Source of the DNA: Paramecium octaurelia
Taxonomy: Eukaryota; Ciliophora; Oligohymenophorea; Peniculida; Parameciidae
NCBI GenBank assembly: GCA_905182995.1
Contig: CAJJDP010000045.1
Location: forward strand, 191,483-255,482
Direction of reading: 5' to 3'
DNA: 64,000 nt
Under the pieces are notes generated by a model. The model saw only the letters and a list, made by a program, of their open reading frames with translations. It was not told the DNA's origin and searched no databases. The number at the start of each line of letters is the position of its first letter. The first letter of the stretch is position 1. Of the stretch, positions 24,821-38,537 are shown one piece after another. The position numbers and the translations under genes were made by a program.

Positions 24821-27488
24821 ATGAGTACACACAATACTAAACTTGGTTTCAGTAGATCATTAAAGGAAGTGTCACCACCTTAAAAAGAGAACCTCTCCAT
24901 TCATTAAGTTCTGGAGATGTTTCATTCCCCTTACACTGAACAATTAACTGATCGAAAGAGTGAAGCTATTGTAAGATTCTGTAGACAAAGATCAGGAGGG
25001 TTCTTATTGGAAGAGATTCAAGAATTGATTGAGATATTGAGATTATCTATTGCTGAAAACAATGCATTAATGTAACCAGCCATATAAAAAATTTGCGAAA
25101 CTGCCTCTGTCCCATTCATCAAATTAAGAACATCTGATTAATTGAAATTTGTCCCAAAATTAAGTGAATTCCTAGATACTTTAAAACCTATACTCTTTAG
25201 TCCACAATAGGAATCAGGTAGTCAATAACCTGAATTGCGAATGCCCGTTATTAAATTTTTAAAATGTTTTGCAGAAGAAGGAATTAGTGAAATAATGAAG
25301 GAAGAAGCCTCGTTTGAACAATAAAAGAAACAAACTGAATTGTCACCCTTACAACATCTCTTGAAGAATGGAACAAGAGTAACTATATAACTCAATACTA
25401 TTAGAACTTAAGAGCATTGAACCAATCCAATTTGATTGAGAATATCATCTTTACCATGCAACATTACTCAAAACAGTACGAATATTTGTTACCTTTACTT
25501 GAATTGATTTCAAGTTGCATTCTATATAGAGATTTAGCAGCTAAATTTTCAAATTTTGGTATCCTCAAGGATATTGTGTATGTGATATTTGAATGCGAAG
25601 ATTTTAGATCTTATATTGTCAAATCATGCTTTGAGATTATTTGGAACACAATTGAAGTAAGAAGGATTTTTTAATTGCTAGGCTGTTGGAGTTGCATCAA
25701 TTAAATTATTTGCTGTGGAGGACATCATTTCAGGATTGAAGAAACTATTCGAAAATATTATGAAGTAGGGATATAAGTTAGAAGACAAATGTTTAAGAAA
25801 TGAAATCTTAATCCTATTAAATTATCTAATGAGAGATGAGAAGGTAAATTAGAAATCTAATAATTTAAGGCTTTATAATATTTTGTTGATAAGCCTCAAG
25901 CTCATACAATTTAATCATAGACCAATTTCTTAGAGGTCTTACTATTCTATGCCACAATAGATGAGGTCACATTCTATAATGAACCAATCAGAACTAATTA
26001 ATTAAAAGCATTCTTTGGTACCACTAGCGAAGATTTAGAATTTAAGAAATTGATTTGGAGTGGAATTTTGACAGCCGTCTAATCAGGCAACTAAGCTGTT
26101 TTGGAAGCCGTTAAGGAATCTCCTTTCATTATCACTCTATTATTATACATAGATCCTCTTGCGAATAGTTATGCTGTTAATAGATGGTCTCCTCCATAGA
26201 AAAAAGAAATATAATTACATTGTTTAGGAATATTAGGAAATGCAATTGTATATTTAAAAGATGAGTAATAAATGAAAATATTATTCAACTAGTTTTTATG
26301 AAAAGAATGGTCTATTTTGTCTAACCAAGTTTCTCACTAACACTCAAGAATTGGATCACAAGGAAAGATGTTTAAAGGCCTTCAATAATGCTTCAGAATT
26401 TGAATAGAATTACAAAATCAAAATTTGTGACGAAGGTGTGATGGATAATCTTATTGAATTCTTGTAAAATGAAAATGACAATGATAATCCATTAAAAATT
26501 AAGGAATTGTGTTTCTCCATTATTTCCAATTTGTGTAAAGAGTGCAATAAAAACAAGAAATTATTTAGATAAAAGGGTGCTGTTGAATTAATGGTTAATG
26601 CATTAAAAAATCCTAATTTAGGTACAAGTGCAAGATATGCTCTCTATGCAGTCAGTGTTCTCGATTGTTTGTGGAACACTATCCTAGGCAATAGAAAATC
26701 TGAAGCAATCTTTTTGGATTCTGAAGGACTCTACGTATTACTGGAATTCTTGGAAACCTGTGATGATATGCATAAGAAACTTACTCTATCATGTTTAAGT
26801 TATTTAATGGAAAATCCTAAGGCAATTCCATACTTTTGTGATTGGAATTCCCCAAAAACAATGATCAATAGTACATAGTTACTGGTCAAGATTTATGTCG
26901 CTGAGGATTAGAGATTTGGAGTTAAGTATTCTGATGGTATTGTCACTAACAAACTCAGACCATTAAATCCACAAAATGACCCAAGTCTTAGAACACCCAA
27001 TCAATAGGGAGATCATAAAACAAAACATATGAAATCTCTTCGGATTCAACAGGAGGATTTGGAATCAGATGTGGGCAGTGAAGCATATTTAGTAAGAAGA
27101 ATAACTGAAAAATCAGCGGAATATGATTTAAGAGCAATTGTATTTGCTATATTGTATAGAACAGGATTTGATAAGAATGAATTGCTACCAAATGAGAAAT
27201 AGATGGTAGAAGTAATACAACTATATCCTCATTTTAAAATAGGAGAAATTTGGAGAGAAATCAAATATGATCTAGAATAAGATAAAATTAAACCCACGTC
27301 CGATGATTATCATTGGCTAATGACATCAATTGAAGAATCAGAAGAATTAGTAATGAACTGCATGAATACTTAAGGACTTGTATCACTATTTATTTTAACT
27401 TTAGATTGCAAGAGAGTTCAGAAAAGTATAAGAAGAAGAACTAACCAAATTCTACGATATTATAAGAAGTAATAAATTAACTAAGTGA
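24821..27488 (+). CDS. CFAP69: cilia and flagella associated protein 69
   Basis: Five introns (25379-25404, 25657-25681, 25844-25869, 26265-26292, 27380-27404) leave 846 codons including TGA, an exact multiple of three. The protein is an all-helical ARM/HEAT-like solenoid. Blocks that match animal CFAP69 include ILDCLWNTILGN-type helices (here VLDCLWNTILGNRKSEAIFL), a LLVKIYVAEDQRFGVK segment, and the C-terminal LRAIVFAILYRTGFD...HFKIGEIWREI. Animal CFAP69 is about 940 residues; this one is 845. CFAP69 is an axonemal protein, linked in animals to sperm flagellum assembly and olfactory cilia and placed in the central-pair/C1b region by published work. A role in ciliary motility fits a ciliate. 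It converges on a small minus-strand ORF 100 bp downstream. Confidence 0.9.
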
Positions 27489-27588
27489 ACAATATTCATA
27501 TTAAAAGTTATATATCCAGATTCTAATTTCTTGAAGTAAATAATAGTATTATGTATATTAATATATCATGACTATTTAATTTAAGTGT

Positions 27589-27834
27589 TCAGGATTATGT
27601 GAGTTATTAGACAGTCTCATGATTATTACTAGGACTTTATGCCTATCTTTTAAAGTATAAATTGTTTTGAGTGGCTGGAATCAGAACTGGTACACTAACT
27701 GTCTTATTTTGATTATAGTCAAATAATTTAACAGTTTTAGATTATGAGGTTTAGAGTCCTTTCTTCTCCTTATTTTTTTCAATTACATGGTCACTAGGAT
27801 GTGATTTTAGTGATGAAGTTCCACAAATTCCCAT
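27589..27834 (-). CDS. small putative N-myristoylated protein
   Basis: An 82-codon frame including TGA that begins MGICGTSSLKS, a good N-myristoylation context (Gly2, Ser/Thr at 6-7) with a nearby Cys suitable for palmitoylation. The rest is polar and Gln/Ser-rich (for example VSVPVLIPATQNN). No domain was recognised. It sits between CFAP69 (convergent) and a long low-density region. An ORF this short is not improbable by chance when TGA is the only stop, so confidence rests on the start motif and codon texture. Confidence 0.45.
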
Positions 27835-29083
27835 ATAGCCTTTCCTGAGTTAATAATAAAGTTTTATTATAATTATATATATATAATTATTATCAAAACT
27901 AAAGAAATATTGTTTATTTCAAATCGTTACAAGAGAATTTGATCTTTATCGTTTGGATGTATCATTTTTATTATAATTTTAAATTTGGCTTGTGAATCTC
28001 TATCTACTAATTTAAGAAAGCGAAATTCTTTTCACTGGGCTTATCGTTGTCATATAAAGAGGTGATTCCTATTCTAAAAATTTAAACTAATGACTTAACC
28101 TCTTAACAATTCCAAAATCTTATCCTATAAACTAAACTAACTATCACATTCCCTAATGTATGATAACAACATAAAATCTTTGCTTATTAACATATCTCAA
28201 CCTTCTAATTTTTTAAATTACCTTTGATCATGCCTTTCTATTCATATGAAATTAAACTCCTTTTATACAATTCATATAAAGCATACAGTACTTCACTTTC
28301 GATTGCCATTATAAATTAATTTATATAATACTTTAATTTATTCTTTATTTTTAATTTAAAGTTTAGAAAAAGGCATATTTTCTTTTTTTTATTTAAATTA
28401 ATTTCATATACTGTTGACTTTGTAATGAAATTGTAAAAGTGAAAAACTCTATATTTTGCTGGCTAAACCAATTTTCTATCACATTTAATAGTCAGTAATT
28501 TTATTGATTATACTAATGTTGGCTCTTTTTACAATACTATAATCAAAGTTTATATTATACGTCTTGCTGATAATTATTATGTTTTTTTTAACTGGTGTGT
28601 CTTACTAGTCATATTCCTTAATCTTAAATCTGGATAAACAATCAATTCTTACTAGCTAATTAGATTTTATTAGTATTTGTTAAAGTAAATTAAATTTTTT
28701 AAGATTTTTTTCAAAAATTTCTTTAAGATTATAATTTAGAACATTCTATTTAAATAACATCCTAATAAATGATAAAGCGAAAGAAAGATAAAGAAATTTA
28801 TGGAAATCATTTACGGATGAGAATGAAAATCTGAATTTGATATTTTTATATAAGAATCTATATTCCAATTTATTCAGCATTAAGGATACCTAAATTGATA
28901 TTCTAATAAAAGCACTTCATGAATTAAATAATCAATCAGCTATTACTGCTATATTTAACGAGGAGTTTGTTTAATATTTAATTTAAAAATACTGTGACAT
29001 AAACTTAAATGATAAAATCCCCTATATTTCGATAAATATATTTAAATATTGAGTAAAATCTAATTTTGGTTTAGTAATCTTTA
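27835..29083. other. AT-rich region, only a weak coding trace
   Basis: Mostly non-coding AT-rich sequence. A frame ending at TGA 29050-29052 is open from about 28.77 kb (helical text such as IDILIKALHELNNQSAITAI). It has no start codon in frame and no joinable upstream exon, so it looks like a gene remnant. Confidence 0.35.
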
Positions 29084-29384
29084 ATGTTTAATAATAGTAA
29101 GTTGAATTCCTTCTTCTATCTACTAAGAACCATTAGGGAAAGTATTCAACAAATAGAAGGTAAAATAGCAGAGCTGCATAAGAAAGGAAGATAAAATGAA
29201 CAAATATTTTTCTCTCAACAAGTCCATGAAATCTTCAAATAAGAGTCATAACCTTCCTCCCTCTACTGTCATAGACTAGTAAATTATTTGATATTTTTAG
29301 ATCCCTGAAAATATTATTTTAATCTTAAGATAATAAGAATCAAAACATCATTGGATAAAGATTTAATAAAATTATTCTTTATGA
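29084..29384 (+). CDS. possible small unknown gene
   Basis: ATG at 29084 opens a frame (MFNNSKLNSFFYLLRTIRES). With a 22-nt candidate intron (29279-29300) it runs to TGA 29382 as 93 codons including stop. The text is helical and Lys/Gln-rich. No family was recognised. It may be a fragment of an older gene whose upstream part is the remnant ending at 29052. Confidence 0.3.
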
Positions 29385-30727
29385 AGGGAAAAACAAAAAA
29401 TACTTAAATTCTGGTTTCTTATATTGAATATAATTATTAATAATTATTTTAAACTTTTTAATATTAATTTTCAATTGTAATTTATTTAAAATATCATAAA
29501 TTAATTATTTATGTCCTTATTTATTAATATTATGGCCTATTCAAATCTTAACTTCAGTATTTTTAATTAAAACATTCTTTCTAATCCTTCATCACATTCC
29601 TCTATATATTCCTAGATTATAAATATGTATATTTTCTTTAGGTTGATGAATTGTTTTAAATTTTGTCAAGGATACATTTTAATTATTTACATAGTTTTTG
29701 GAGGATTTCCCTACCACTTAAAGTTCAATTACAAATGAATTCTTCCTATCAAATACTGAGAATCGCTCTTTTTTTGAAAAATAGGGACAATTATATAATT
29801 TTTGAAAAGATAAAATCATTCAAATATTGCAACTTATTTACTTAAAAAATTATGCGCTCTCTGTTTGAATCATCTACATATTAAGTCTCTAAGTTTATCA
29901 AAGCGAATTTGGCACTGCAATTTTGTATAATGTCACTAAAGCTTCAAAGTTTAAATAGTTGAATCTCTTCTTATACTCCCATTAGTTCTTTTTGTGTGAA
30001 TAATATGTCTAGTATTCAAACTAGTTTGTTCTCTTATGATTTGCAACATAAGAAGTTAAATGTATAACTTTGATGAATGGGAGTTACTAATATAATAAAT
30101 TAAACTTCTTGTTTAGGATATTGTCTCAAGAAAAGATATTGAGTCATAGGAGACCCTTGGGATTATTATCCATTTTATTAAATATCTTGATTTGAAATCA
30201 TGTTAAGATTCATGAGAATATTACTTAGTTTAATTGAAATAGGATAAAAAAAGTAATTTAGTATTCCATTATTGAAATATGTGAAAAATCTTATGAAATT
30301 AATATAATCAAATGACCTTAATACTTTATTTTAAGAATAGGGGTCTCCTAATAATTTCTTTGGTAAATGTAAAAAGTTCTTAATCATAAGTTAAAGTAAA
30401 TCTTGCATATCAAAATACAAAGGCTGAAATGATGACCAAGATATGGTAAATAACTATCAGGTACACAAGATTGGTGTTGATAGAGTTGTCATCAATTCTA
30501 GCTACTTTTGAGAAACGACCAATAGTTTATTTGGTTAGAAGGTGCTACTGGAATTGCTAATGGGCAATGGGAACCTATGCATATGTAATGAGTTCTACAA
30601 GCTCAAAATATTGTTAAATTACATATTATATCTTGTATTGATCAATGATTGATAGTGGAGACAAAGACATGTGAATCAAATACCTAACTGATGAAGTGTC
30701 TTATGCCATAATCATAAAGAATTCCAT
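29385..30727. other. low-density AT-rich region
   Basis: About 1.3 kb with no frame I can assign. Short open stretches occur on both strands at the level expected with a single stop codon. Confidence 0.35.
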
Positions 30728-31468
30728 ATGTTCAATTAATCAGAATTGCTGAGTTAGAGAGGATCCTATGCGTAAGCATCAAGTTACACAAAAGAGATCA
30801 ATAAAATTGAATCGATTGTTCCTACTGATTCAATCAAATTAGGTTAATAATATTAACAATATTAAAAACAATTATCCAGACCCATCTGCAATTCTTAATA
30901 AGTGCATGTTACATAAAAAGCTGTACTTTTTGAGCTGCTAAAAAATTAAACTGCTTATAGAGATGCAATTAAAATTTCTCTGTGCTTATAAATCCATTTT
31001 TAGAAACTAAAAATGGCAAGATATTTTTGGCTTAACTCATCCAGTTCCCTCGAATCCAAGTTATACGACCTTTAAAAAGAAATATTACAGTAAAAGCACT
31101 TTAATTTAAAAATGTTCTGCAACCACTTGTTGAAGAAGCTGATGGGAAATGTATTTGAATCTAATCTTGTTAGAGAATGTGTGAATGGTACATCTGGAAT
31201 TTGCATAACAACAGACTCATCCTTAAATTTCAAATAAAATCTGTGCTAAATTTATCAGTAATTAAATTCAAATCGTTAATACAAACCGAGCACTATTGGG
31301 AGTTAACATTTGCAAAGACAATACTGTTGGTACTAATAGTAACTTTGGATATGGTTAACTCTTGTATTGATGACGGCATCAATTATCACACAAAAGCACA
31401 TGCGATAAATCTAGAACCCAAAGTTGGAAGTTACTCTTAATGTATTGATGAAATTGCATATGAATTGA
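30728..31468 (+). CDS. unrecognised 246-residue open frame, possibly degenerate
   Basis: The frame from ATG 30728 to TGA 31466-31468 is 247 codons, longer than expected by chance at this TGA frequency. The first two thirds look protein-like (QRGSYAQASSYTKEINKIES, and ECVNGTSGICITTDSS with paired Cys). The end is less convincing. Just downstream (31.45-31.7 kb) other frames contain Cys-containing, Ser/Thr-rich text (ATSTLANSFADLTCESFNS) interrupted by TGA. The whole 30.7-31.9 kb stretch may therefore be a decayed secreted or surface protein gene. Confidence 0.3.
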
Positions 31469-31932
31469 AGCCACTTCAGGAACTACTGCCACAGAAAAAT
31501 AACTATTGATTAACAATTTTGCTGCTGTAATTAAGGATAAGATTGCATGTCTATTAGCATAAAGAAGATTTAAATGAACTTCTGCAACTAGTACTCTTGC
31601 CAATTCTTTTGCTGATCTTACTTGTGAATCTTTTAATTCTTAATCTGGCGAATGCTAATATTTCCTTATTTGAAATGGTAAAAGATATAAAATTTACAGA
31701 AATTCTTCAGATAAATGTAACAGAGTTTAAGACCTTACCTTAATCACAATCCTTTTTTTTATAGTCTTACATATACTGGAGGAATTCCAAGATCAGTTAT
31801 TATGGTGCTGCAGTTGTCACTCCAAAAAAATACTACAAATTGGAATCCTATAGGATACTTTTTAGGTGAAGCTGTATTTTTTAAATTATATAGAGAAATT
31901 AATATAAATTAACAAAAAAAACTATAAATTAA

Positions 31933-34187
31933 TCAAGGTGTTTTTACATTATTATAAGATAATGAGAAATCTCTTATTCCCCAATATTCTCCAGCATTCA
32001 ATTATTCTATTTTAAATACTATAAAGATGCTCTCATCTTAATTATCCAAAATATAATCAAATTTAAAATTATGAGTATATTCAGTGCCTCCACAGAATTT
32101 TTTATCCTAAATATCAAGATATTCCTATTTTTATTCATCATTAATCGTTTGTGTTAAAATAAATAAGGTCTTCCTGAGAGAAGTTTAAATTGTCACAATT
32201 GAAAAACTTATTCTTAATTGGATATGCGGAGGTAGATTTAGAAATTATTTTTGCAAAAATGAATCTTTATCTAATGCAGTTGATGTCGATCCTCCAATAA
32301 TTTATTAAGAACCACACTACCATATTGGAGAATTTTGTAAGATAATTTTCCAAGGAGTTATTTCTGTATTAGAAAATTTTACTGCATTTAAATTTTTCAA
32401 GTAAGGAAATCCATTAACAGTCAATATGAATTCTCTTATTCCCCAATAGCCTTAAATTATTTATTCAAATTTACCTGTTGAAGTATCTGGTTAGTTTGTG
32501 TAAATCTAGATAATTACTTGAGACCTTGTATGAAGAACGGTTGTAATACTGATCTTCATCACTTAATCAATTTAAGCATACACCCCACAATATGGCATAT
32601 CCTTTTTTGGATCAACTGTAGATGGTATTTGATTTTGGTATACAATAATGCCATCTACAACTACATGCAAAATGTCGTCATTGAATTAATCAATGTAGTA
32701 TATTTTAAATGATAAACCTATTTTAACATGAGACTTTAAATCATATACACTTTAAAGTAAATGTTTTCCTTTTAAATTATTATAGCCACCAAGTAGAGCC
32801 TAATTATTACATTCATTTGGTTAAGTATATTGAAATGGAGTCACAACCTACCAATCCTCATCTTCACTGAAAGTAGTCAATTTCAGATTATTGGCAAATA
32901 AAATAAATTTAGAATAATAACCTTTTTGACATTAAGTCTCTTTAGGACCAAAGCAGGAATTTTCACAAGAAGAATGGCATTTTTTAATAAAAACTTAAAA
33001 GTTTCGAATACCCCATTTAGTGCTCCACCCTGAAATTTATTAATTTGCTGATGTTTAAAACTCAAATAGAGTTTTTTAATGAAAAGCTTCAAATTCAACC
33101 TATGAAATCAAATCCCCTCTAGTCTTATCGATCAATTTGGAACAAATTTCAGGTGTAGTTAGATAGGTTTAGTATCCAAAATGAAACTCGCTCTTACCAT
33201 TTAGATATCCTTGCCAATATGTTGAAGGGGCAACAGCTTATTCAAGTACAAGGTGTAAATATAATATTTTAATTCTGTAATGAGGCTCTAAGATAATTGT
33301 TCTTTTGATTTTGTCCCCCATTGTCAGATACCCAAGAATCTGCATCGAATTTACATCTAGATAATCAATTAATATTACTTTCACTCTAACAATCAGTTGA
33401 CTTGTGAATTTACATGCTTGGAGATTGCTAGATAACTGACCAACCATCATTATTAAATAAATTTCTATCAATTTCTAACAAAGATTCAAAAGAAAGTGAC
33501 CACTCTATGCATTCAGACTCTGATTTATCCTTTCTTGAACAATGCTAACAATTATTTGGACATGGTATTGAGTATAAATAAAAATCCCTAATTCCATAGG
33601 TTACTTTCTAATTTTAAGTTAAATTTCTTACGTTAGAATCATTTATTCTACCAGCAAATTATATAAATACAGACGAAGCACTATGAGTCACCGTCACTTC
33701 TGTATTCTATATTGCTACCCTTTTTTTTGTATTAAATATAGTATAGATATGATATTAATTTAACCCATCAACATTAAAATACACTTGGCAATCTCCAGTT
33801 GGGTATGACTAATCATTGTATCTACTTTAATTAATAAAGTACATGAAAATTTGAAAACTAATAATCAAAGCTTTATGAGGCTTAAGATTATTATGATATT
33901 TAATCATTCCTTGATTTGGCATACTAGTTCCAAATGGTTTAAAAATATTATTAGATCGATCCCAAAATATTGAATTAAACCCAAAATAACTTTAAGTGGA
34001 TGAAGGAGGCTTATCAATGCCTTATCCTTATTACTAAACAACAACTAAATTCCAACCTCATTTCTTTTATTAAAATACCATCAAAATCTGTGAAAGTATC
34101 GTCTGTGAATGAAGAAAATTCCAAAACTTTTTGCATTTGAATAGGTTTTACAAGTAATATGAGTAGAACACAATATTGGACAAACAT
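31933..34187 (-). CDS. secreted ciliate protein with CG/LGGY-type repeats and a Cys cluster
   Basis: Start ATG at 34187 with a signal peptide (MFVQYCVLLILLVKPIQ). Introns at 34021-34045 (25 nt) and 33357-33378 (22 nt) leave 736 codons including TGA, an exact multiple of three. Two to three copies of a large extracellular unit are visible. Each has a C..x..LGGY or CGSQQIIGGS entry, then a PPHIQLRISFSI- or SHVKIGLSFKIYYID-like strand pair, a CGG/CGVY turn, and a closing YWGIR-F-x-L motif (WGIRNFQV, YWGIREFIL, YWGIRDFSL). A short Cys cluster (CPNNCQHCS, CHSSCENSCFG) lies between units. This architecture belongs to the large ciliate cysteine-rich surface/secreted families. No transmembrane segment follows. 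The neighbours to the right are decayed genes of similar style, so this may be the surviving member of a local cluster. Confidence 0.75.
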
Positions 34188-34866
34188 AATTTTGTAAATA
34201 AAAATAAAATGTTTCACATTATAAATCGAATCAAGACATAAAAGGTTAGAAAGAGCATAAAGCAAGATATAACTAACATGACTTCATTTTAATAATTACA
34301 CAATTTGTTTACAAAATTATACTTTAACAATCTTCCATTATTTGCAGCCAAGTGTGAAAAAAAAATTAAAAAAAGGATGTATTTATGGAAAATTTCAATG
34401 GTGTAGTATGATTTATTTTCGATTTGAGCAAATAGTCTATTATAAAAATTTCTAATGATAACAGATATTGGAGGAAACAAAATAGTTGTTCCAAGAATTG
34501 TTTATAGTATGTGTATATTCTCAAATTCTATAAATTATATTTAATGAAGTCAGCTGAGGTATTGTTGTCTGTGATTCTGGCTTAATTAACTGAGATGTTT
34601 TTTTGAAATTAAAACGGCTTTAAAATTTATTTGACAATCATTATTAATTATAACAGAATCGGCATCATTCGAAGAAATTATCCAAAGAGTATATAAATTC
34701 GTAAATTTTCAATAGAGAAATTCATAATAGCTGACAACCTTATTTATCTAATCAAAATAATTATCAGGAAATTTGAATAAAATTTTTGGATACATTACCT
34801 TAGTTTAAGATAGAAGGTCTAAATAATTTGAGACCTTATAAGAGAGAAGACTATATTTTGAAAATA
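34188..34866. other. intergenic, nothing recognised
   Basis: 679 bp upstream of the secreted-protein gene. No supported coding frame; hydrophobic open frames on the minus strand appear spurious. Confidence 0.35.
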
Positions 34867-37800
34867 TCAGAATAATAATTAGTATTATTTTATATTTATA
34901 TTATAAAAATCAAATTGGAATTATTGATTTTCTAATAAAATATCCACCCAAGTGTATTATTAACAAAATGAATAATACTTGCTAATCATGATAAGAGTTA
35001 TTTTTACAAAAATGCTTAAATATAGACATTTACTAAAACGAAAAAGCTATTAATTAAATTTCTAAAAATTACCTAGCTTTATTTCACTTTTTTGGCTAAC
35101 TTAAAATTTTTTCAAAATATATGATTAAATTTTATTTGTAATTTTTTTTAAAATATCTTGAGTTGTCACTTTTGAGAATTACAAATTTGGGTGTTGAACG
35201 AATCTTTAAATATATTGAAGTAAAATAGATAATAAATGAGAATAATGTAATAATTTAAGGAATCCAGAATGTAATCTTTCTAAAATTATCTGCATCCAAT
35301 TTTTATAATTGTTTTAATTAGAATGAAAGTAAGAGAAAAATATCTTGCTCGAGCTCAGCAGATTCCATAAATTTTAATATTAAAGTACTGATAAGAGAAT
35401 TTGAAATACTTTCAATAAACTATTAAACTTGATACCCTTAAATTATAGAAATAACAAATAATAGTACAAAACTAACTAAGTGTTAGATCTATCTTACTCA
35501 TTTTTATAATCTTGTTTTTAAATAAAAGATATAAATAGCTATAAATATTACTGATAATAAGCCAGTCCCAATTCTTAAAATTAACATCCTTAGATGCGAA
35601 AGCAAAATTAAAATAAGATATACATTAATGATCTTGGCTACCATTTAATCCCCAAGAAAATATCACCAAATTAATCACATTCACAAATTAATTCAATAGT
35701 ATCTTAACTTGGTAATTCATTCAAATTACAATCTGAAACCATACCAGAGATTGCTCTCACTGCGCACATAATTTCATATTCTGATAACAATTCGGTGGAA
35801 TTCTAGAAAAATTGATAGGATCCAAATTTTGTGCCATATATAGATGAAATATTTTCATATTATAAATATCTATTATGTTAGGCATTTTTCAATTTTATTA
35901 GATAGTAGTTCTCTGGTATATTTATATAGTTTAGTCATTCAATTGTGTTTAGATAGATTTCAAATCATAAATAAATCTTAAAGGATTTGTTTAAAAGTAA
36001 ATGGATTCATATTGAATACAATTTATTACTGCTGACTTCATAATATATTTTTTCAACATTTAGGAGGGTAATTCATTTATAATTTAATATTTTACAGACT
36101 TGGCATAATATTGCACAATAGGTTCAGAAATATTGAATTATTTAATATATTATATGTATATTATGCTGTAAATTTAAGATTGATATTATTACCAAATTTT
36201 AATGCTTTAATGTAATTAAATATCTTGAATTAATGTGAGTGATATTTTGGATGCAATATTTCTATAATCTCATAATTATAAATATTCGCAATTGATAGTT
36301 CTAATAACTAAAATTTGTTTTCAAAAGGAATCAGAAATGTAAAATTTAATTATTCATAATTATTTATTTTTCTCATCAAATAACCCTTATTGAANTATTA
36401 TTAACAAAATGAATAATACTTGCTAATCATGATAAGAGTTATTTTTACAAAAATGCTTAAATATAGACATTTACTAAAACGAAAAAGCTATTAATTAAAT
36501 TTCTAAAAATTACCTAGCTTTATTTCACTTTTTTGGCTAACTTAAAATTTTTTCAAAATATATGATTAAATTTTATTTGTAATTTTTTTTAAAATATCTT
36601 GAGTTGTCACTTTTGAGAATTACAAATTTGGGTGTTGAACGAATCTTTAAATATATTGAAGTAAAATAGATAATAAATGAGAATAATGTAATAATTTAAG
36701 GAATCCAGAATGTAATCTTTCTAAAATTATCTGCATCCAATTTTTATAATTGTTTTAATTAGAATGAAAGTAAGAGAAAAATATCTTGCTCGAGCTCAGC
36801 AGATTCCATAAATTTTAATATTAAAGTACTGATAAGAGAATTTGAAATACTTTCAATAAACTATTAAACTTGATACCCTTAAATTATAGAAATAACAAAT
36901 AATAGTACAAAACTAACTAAGTGTTAGATCTATCTTACTCATTTTTATAATCTTGTTTTTAAATAAAAGATATAAATAGCTATAAATATTACTGATAATA
37001 AGCCAGTCCCAATTCTTAAAATTAACATCCTTAGATGCGAAAGCAAAATTAAAATAAGATATACATTAATGATCTTGGCTACCATTTAATCCCCAAGAAA
37101 ATATCACCAAATTAATCACATTCACAAATTAATTCAATAGTATCTTAACTTGGTAATTCATTCAAATTACAATCTGAAACCATACCAGAGATTGCTCTCA
37201 CTGCGCACATAATTTCATATTCTGATAACAATTCGGTGGAATTCTAGAAAAATTGATAGGATCCAAATTTTGTGCCATATATAGATGAAATATTTTCATA
37301 TTATAAATATCTATTATGTTAGGCATTTTTCAATTTTATTAGATAGTAGTTCTCTGGTATATTTATATAGTTTAGTCATTCAATTGTGTTTAGATAGATT
37401 TCAAATCATAAATAAATCTTAAAGGATTTGTTTAAAAGTAAATGGATTCATATTGAATACAATTTATTACTGCTGACTTCATAATATATTTTTTCAACAT
37501 TTAGGAGGGTAATTCATTTATAATTTAATATTTTACAGACTTGGCATAATATTGCACAATAGGTTCAGAAATATTGAATTATTTAATATATTATATGTAT
37601 ATTATGCTGTAAATTTAAGATTGATATTATTACCAAATTTTAATGCTTTAATGTAATTAAATATCTTGAATTAATGTGAGTGATATTTTGGATGCAATAT
37701 TTCTATAATCTCATAATTATAAATATTCGCAATTGATAGTTCTAATAACTAAAATTTGTTTTCAAAAGGAATCAGAAATGTAAAATTTAATTATTCATAA

Positions 37801-38537
37801 TTATTTATTTTTCTCATCAAATAACCCTTATTGAATTCTAGTTCCTAAATAGGGAATTCATCATCTAGATAAATAATTACTAAAGTAAATTTAGGAGTTT
37901 ATTGAAATTTTGATGCAGTTACCATCCATTCTTAAGTTGAAAAGGGAGATATGGAATACTTTCTAATGAATTGAAATGTAATATATCGATAGTGAAATTT
38001 TATTATTAACTTTCATAAGGATTCAAATTTAGTTGCCGTGACTTAAATTGTATAATTTGAATTTGGGCTTAGAGGGTATTTTTAAAAAATGGTATAGATC
38101 ATTTAACAGGAATCAGATTCATACGAAGTATTTAATTTTTATGAAGATGATTATCTAGGATTTAAATCAATATCATAAATCTCCACCTAGTATTTAGGTG
38201 TTACTGTTGAATTTAATTCTTCCAAACTACCGACAGAAACACCAATTTTTGCAGTTTCATAAATAAAATACGAAGGTCTGGCCTTTATATTAATTTGTGG
38301 TAGTTTTCCTGAATGAGTTTTTATAGTAAATTCAGAGTAAGAATAAGTAAGGATAAAATTTAAATATTCTCTCTTAAATTTCACTGTTGTATTAATAGGT
38401 AATGTATACTTTGGTATGAAAAAATTTGTTTCTTATAGAAAGTTAATTAAGTTTAGGAATTAAGCAAGCTAAGAGTTGTATTCATTTGACTGCAATTCAA
38501 TAACTCCAAATAATATTATTTAGCTTTCGATTTCCAT
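34867..38537 (-). pseudogene. decayed receptor-like membrane protein gene (GPS-like region), contains assembly duplication
   Basis: Read leftward from ATG 38537 (MEIESQIILFGVIE), the frame gives extracellular text such as SPNSNYTIQVTATKF, then meets an in-frame TGA. A long open stretch follows with VTASKFQQTPKFTLVIIYLD. Further on there is a segment AVRAISGMVSDCNLNELP followed by a CECDQFGDIFL motif. This resembles the Cys-Cys/Fg core of GPS-type autoproteolysis sites that precede transmembrane domains. After it, a membrane-like helix (GLLSVIFIAIYIFYL) is only readable in another frame. Several TGAs and frame changes argue for decay. The stretch contains one of the artificial duplications (34955-37835), so its true length is about 1.4 kb shorter. 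The exact family is uncertain. Confidence 0.5.
34955..37835. repeat. duplicate block at contig joint, N at 36395
   Basis: 34955-36394 and 36396-37835 (1,440 nt each) appear identical and abut the single N exactly. This is the pattern of two overlapping contigs placed end to end, not a genomic tandem duplication. Confidence 0.9.
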
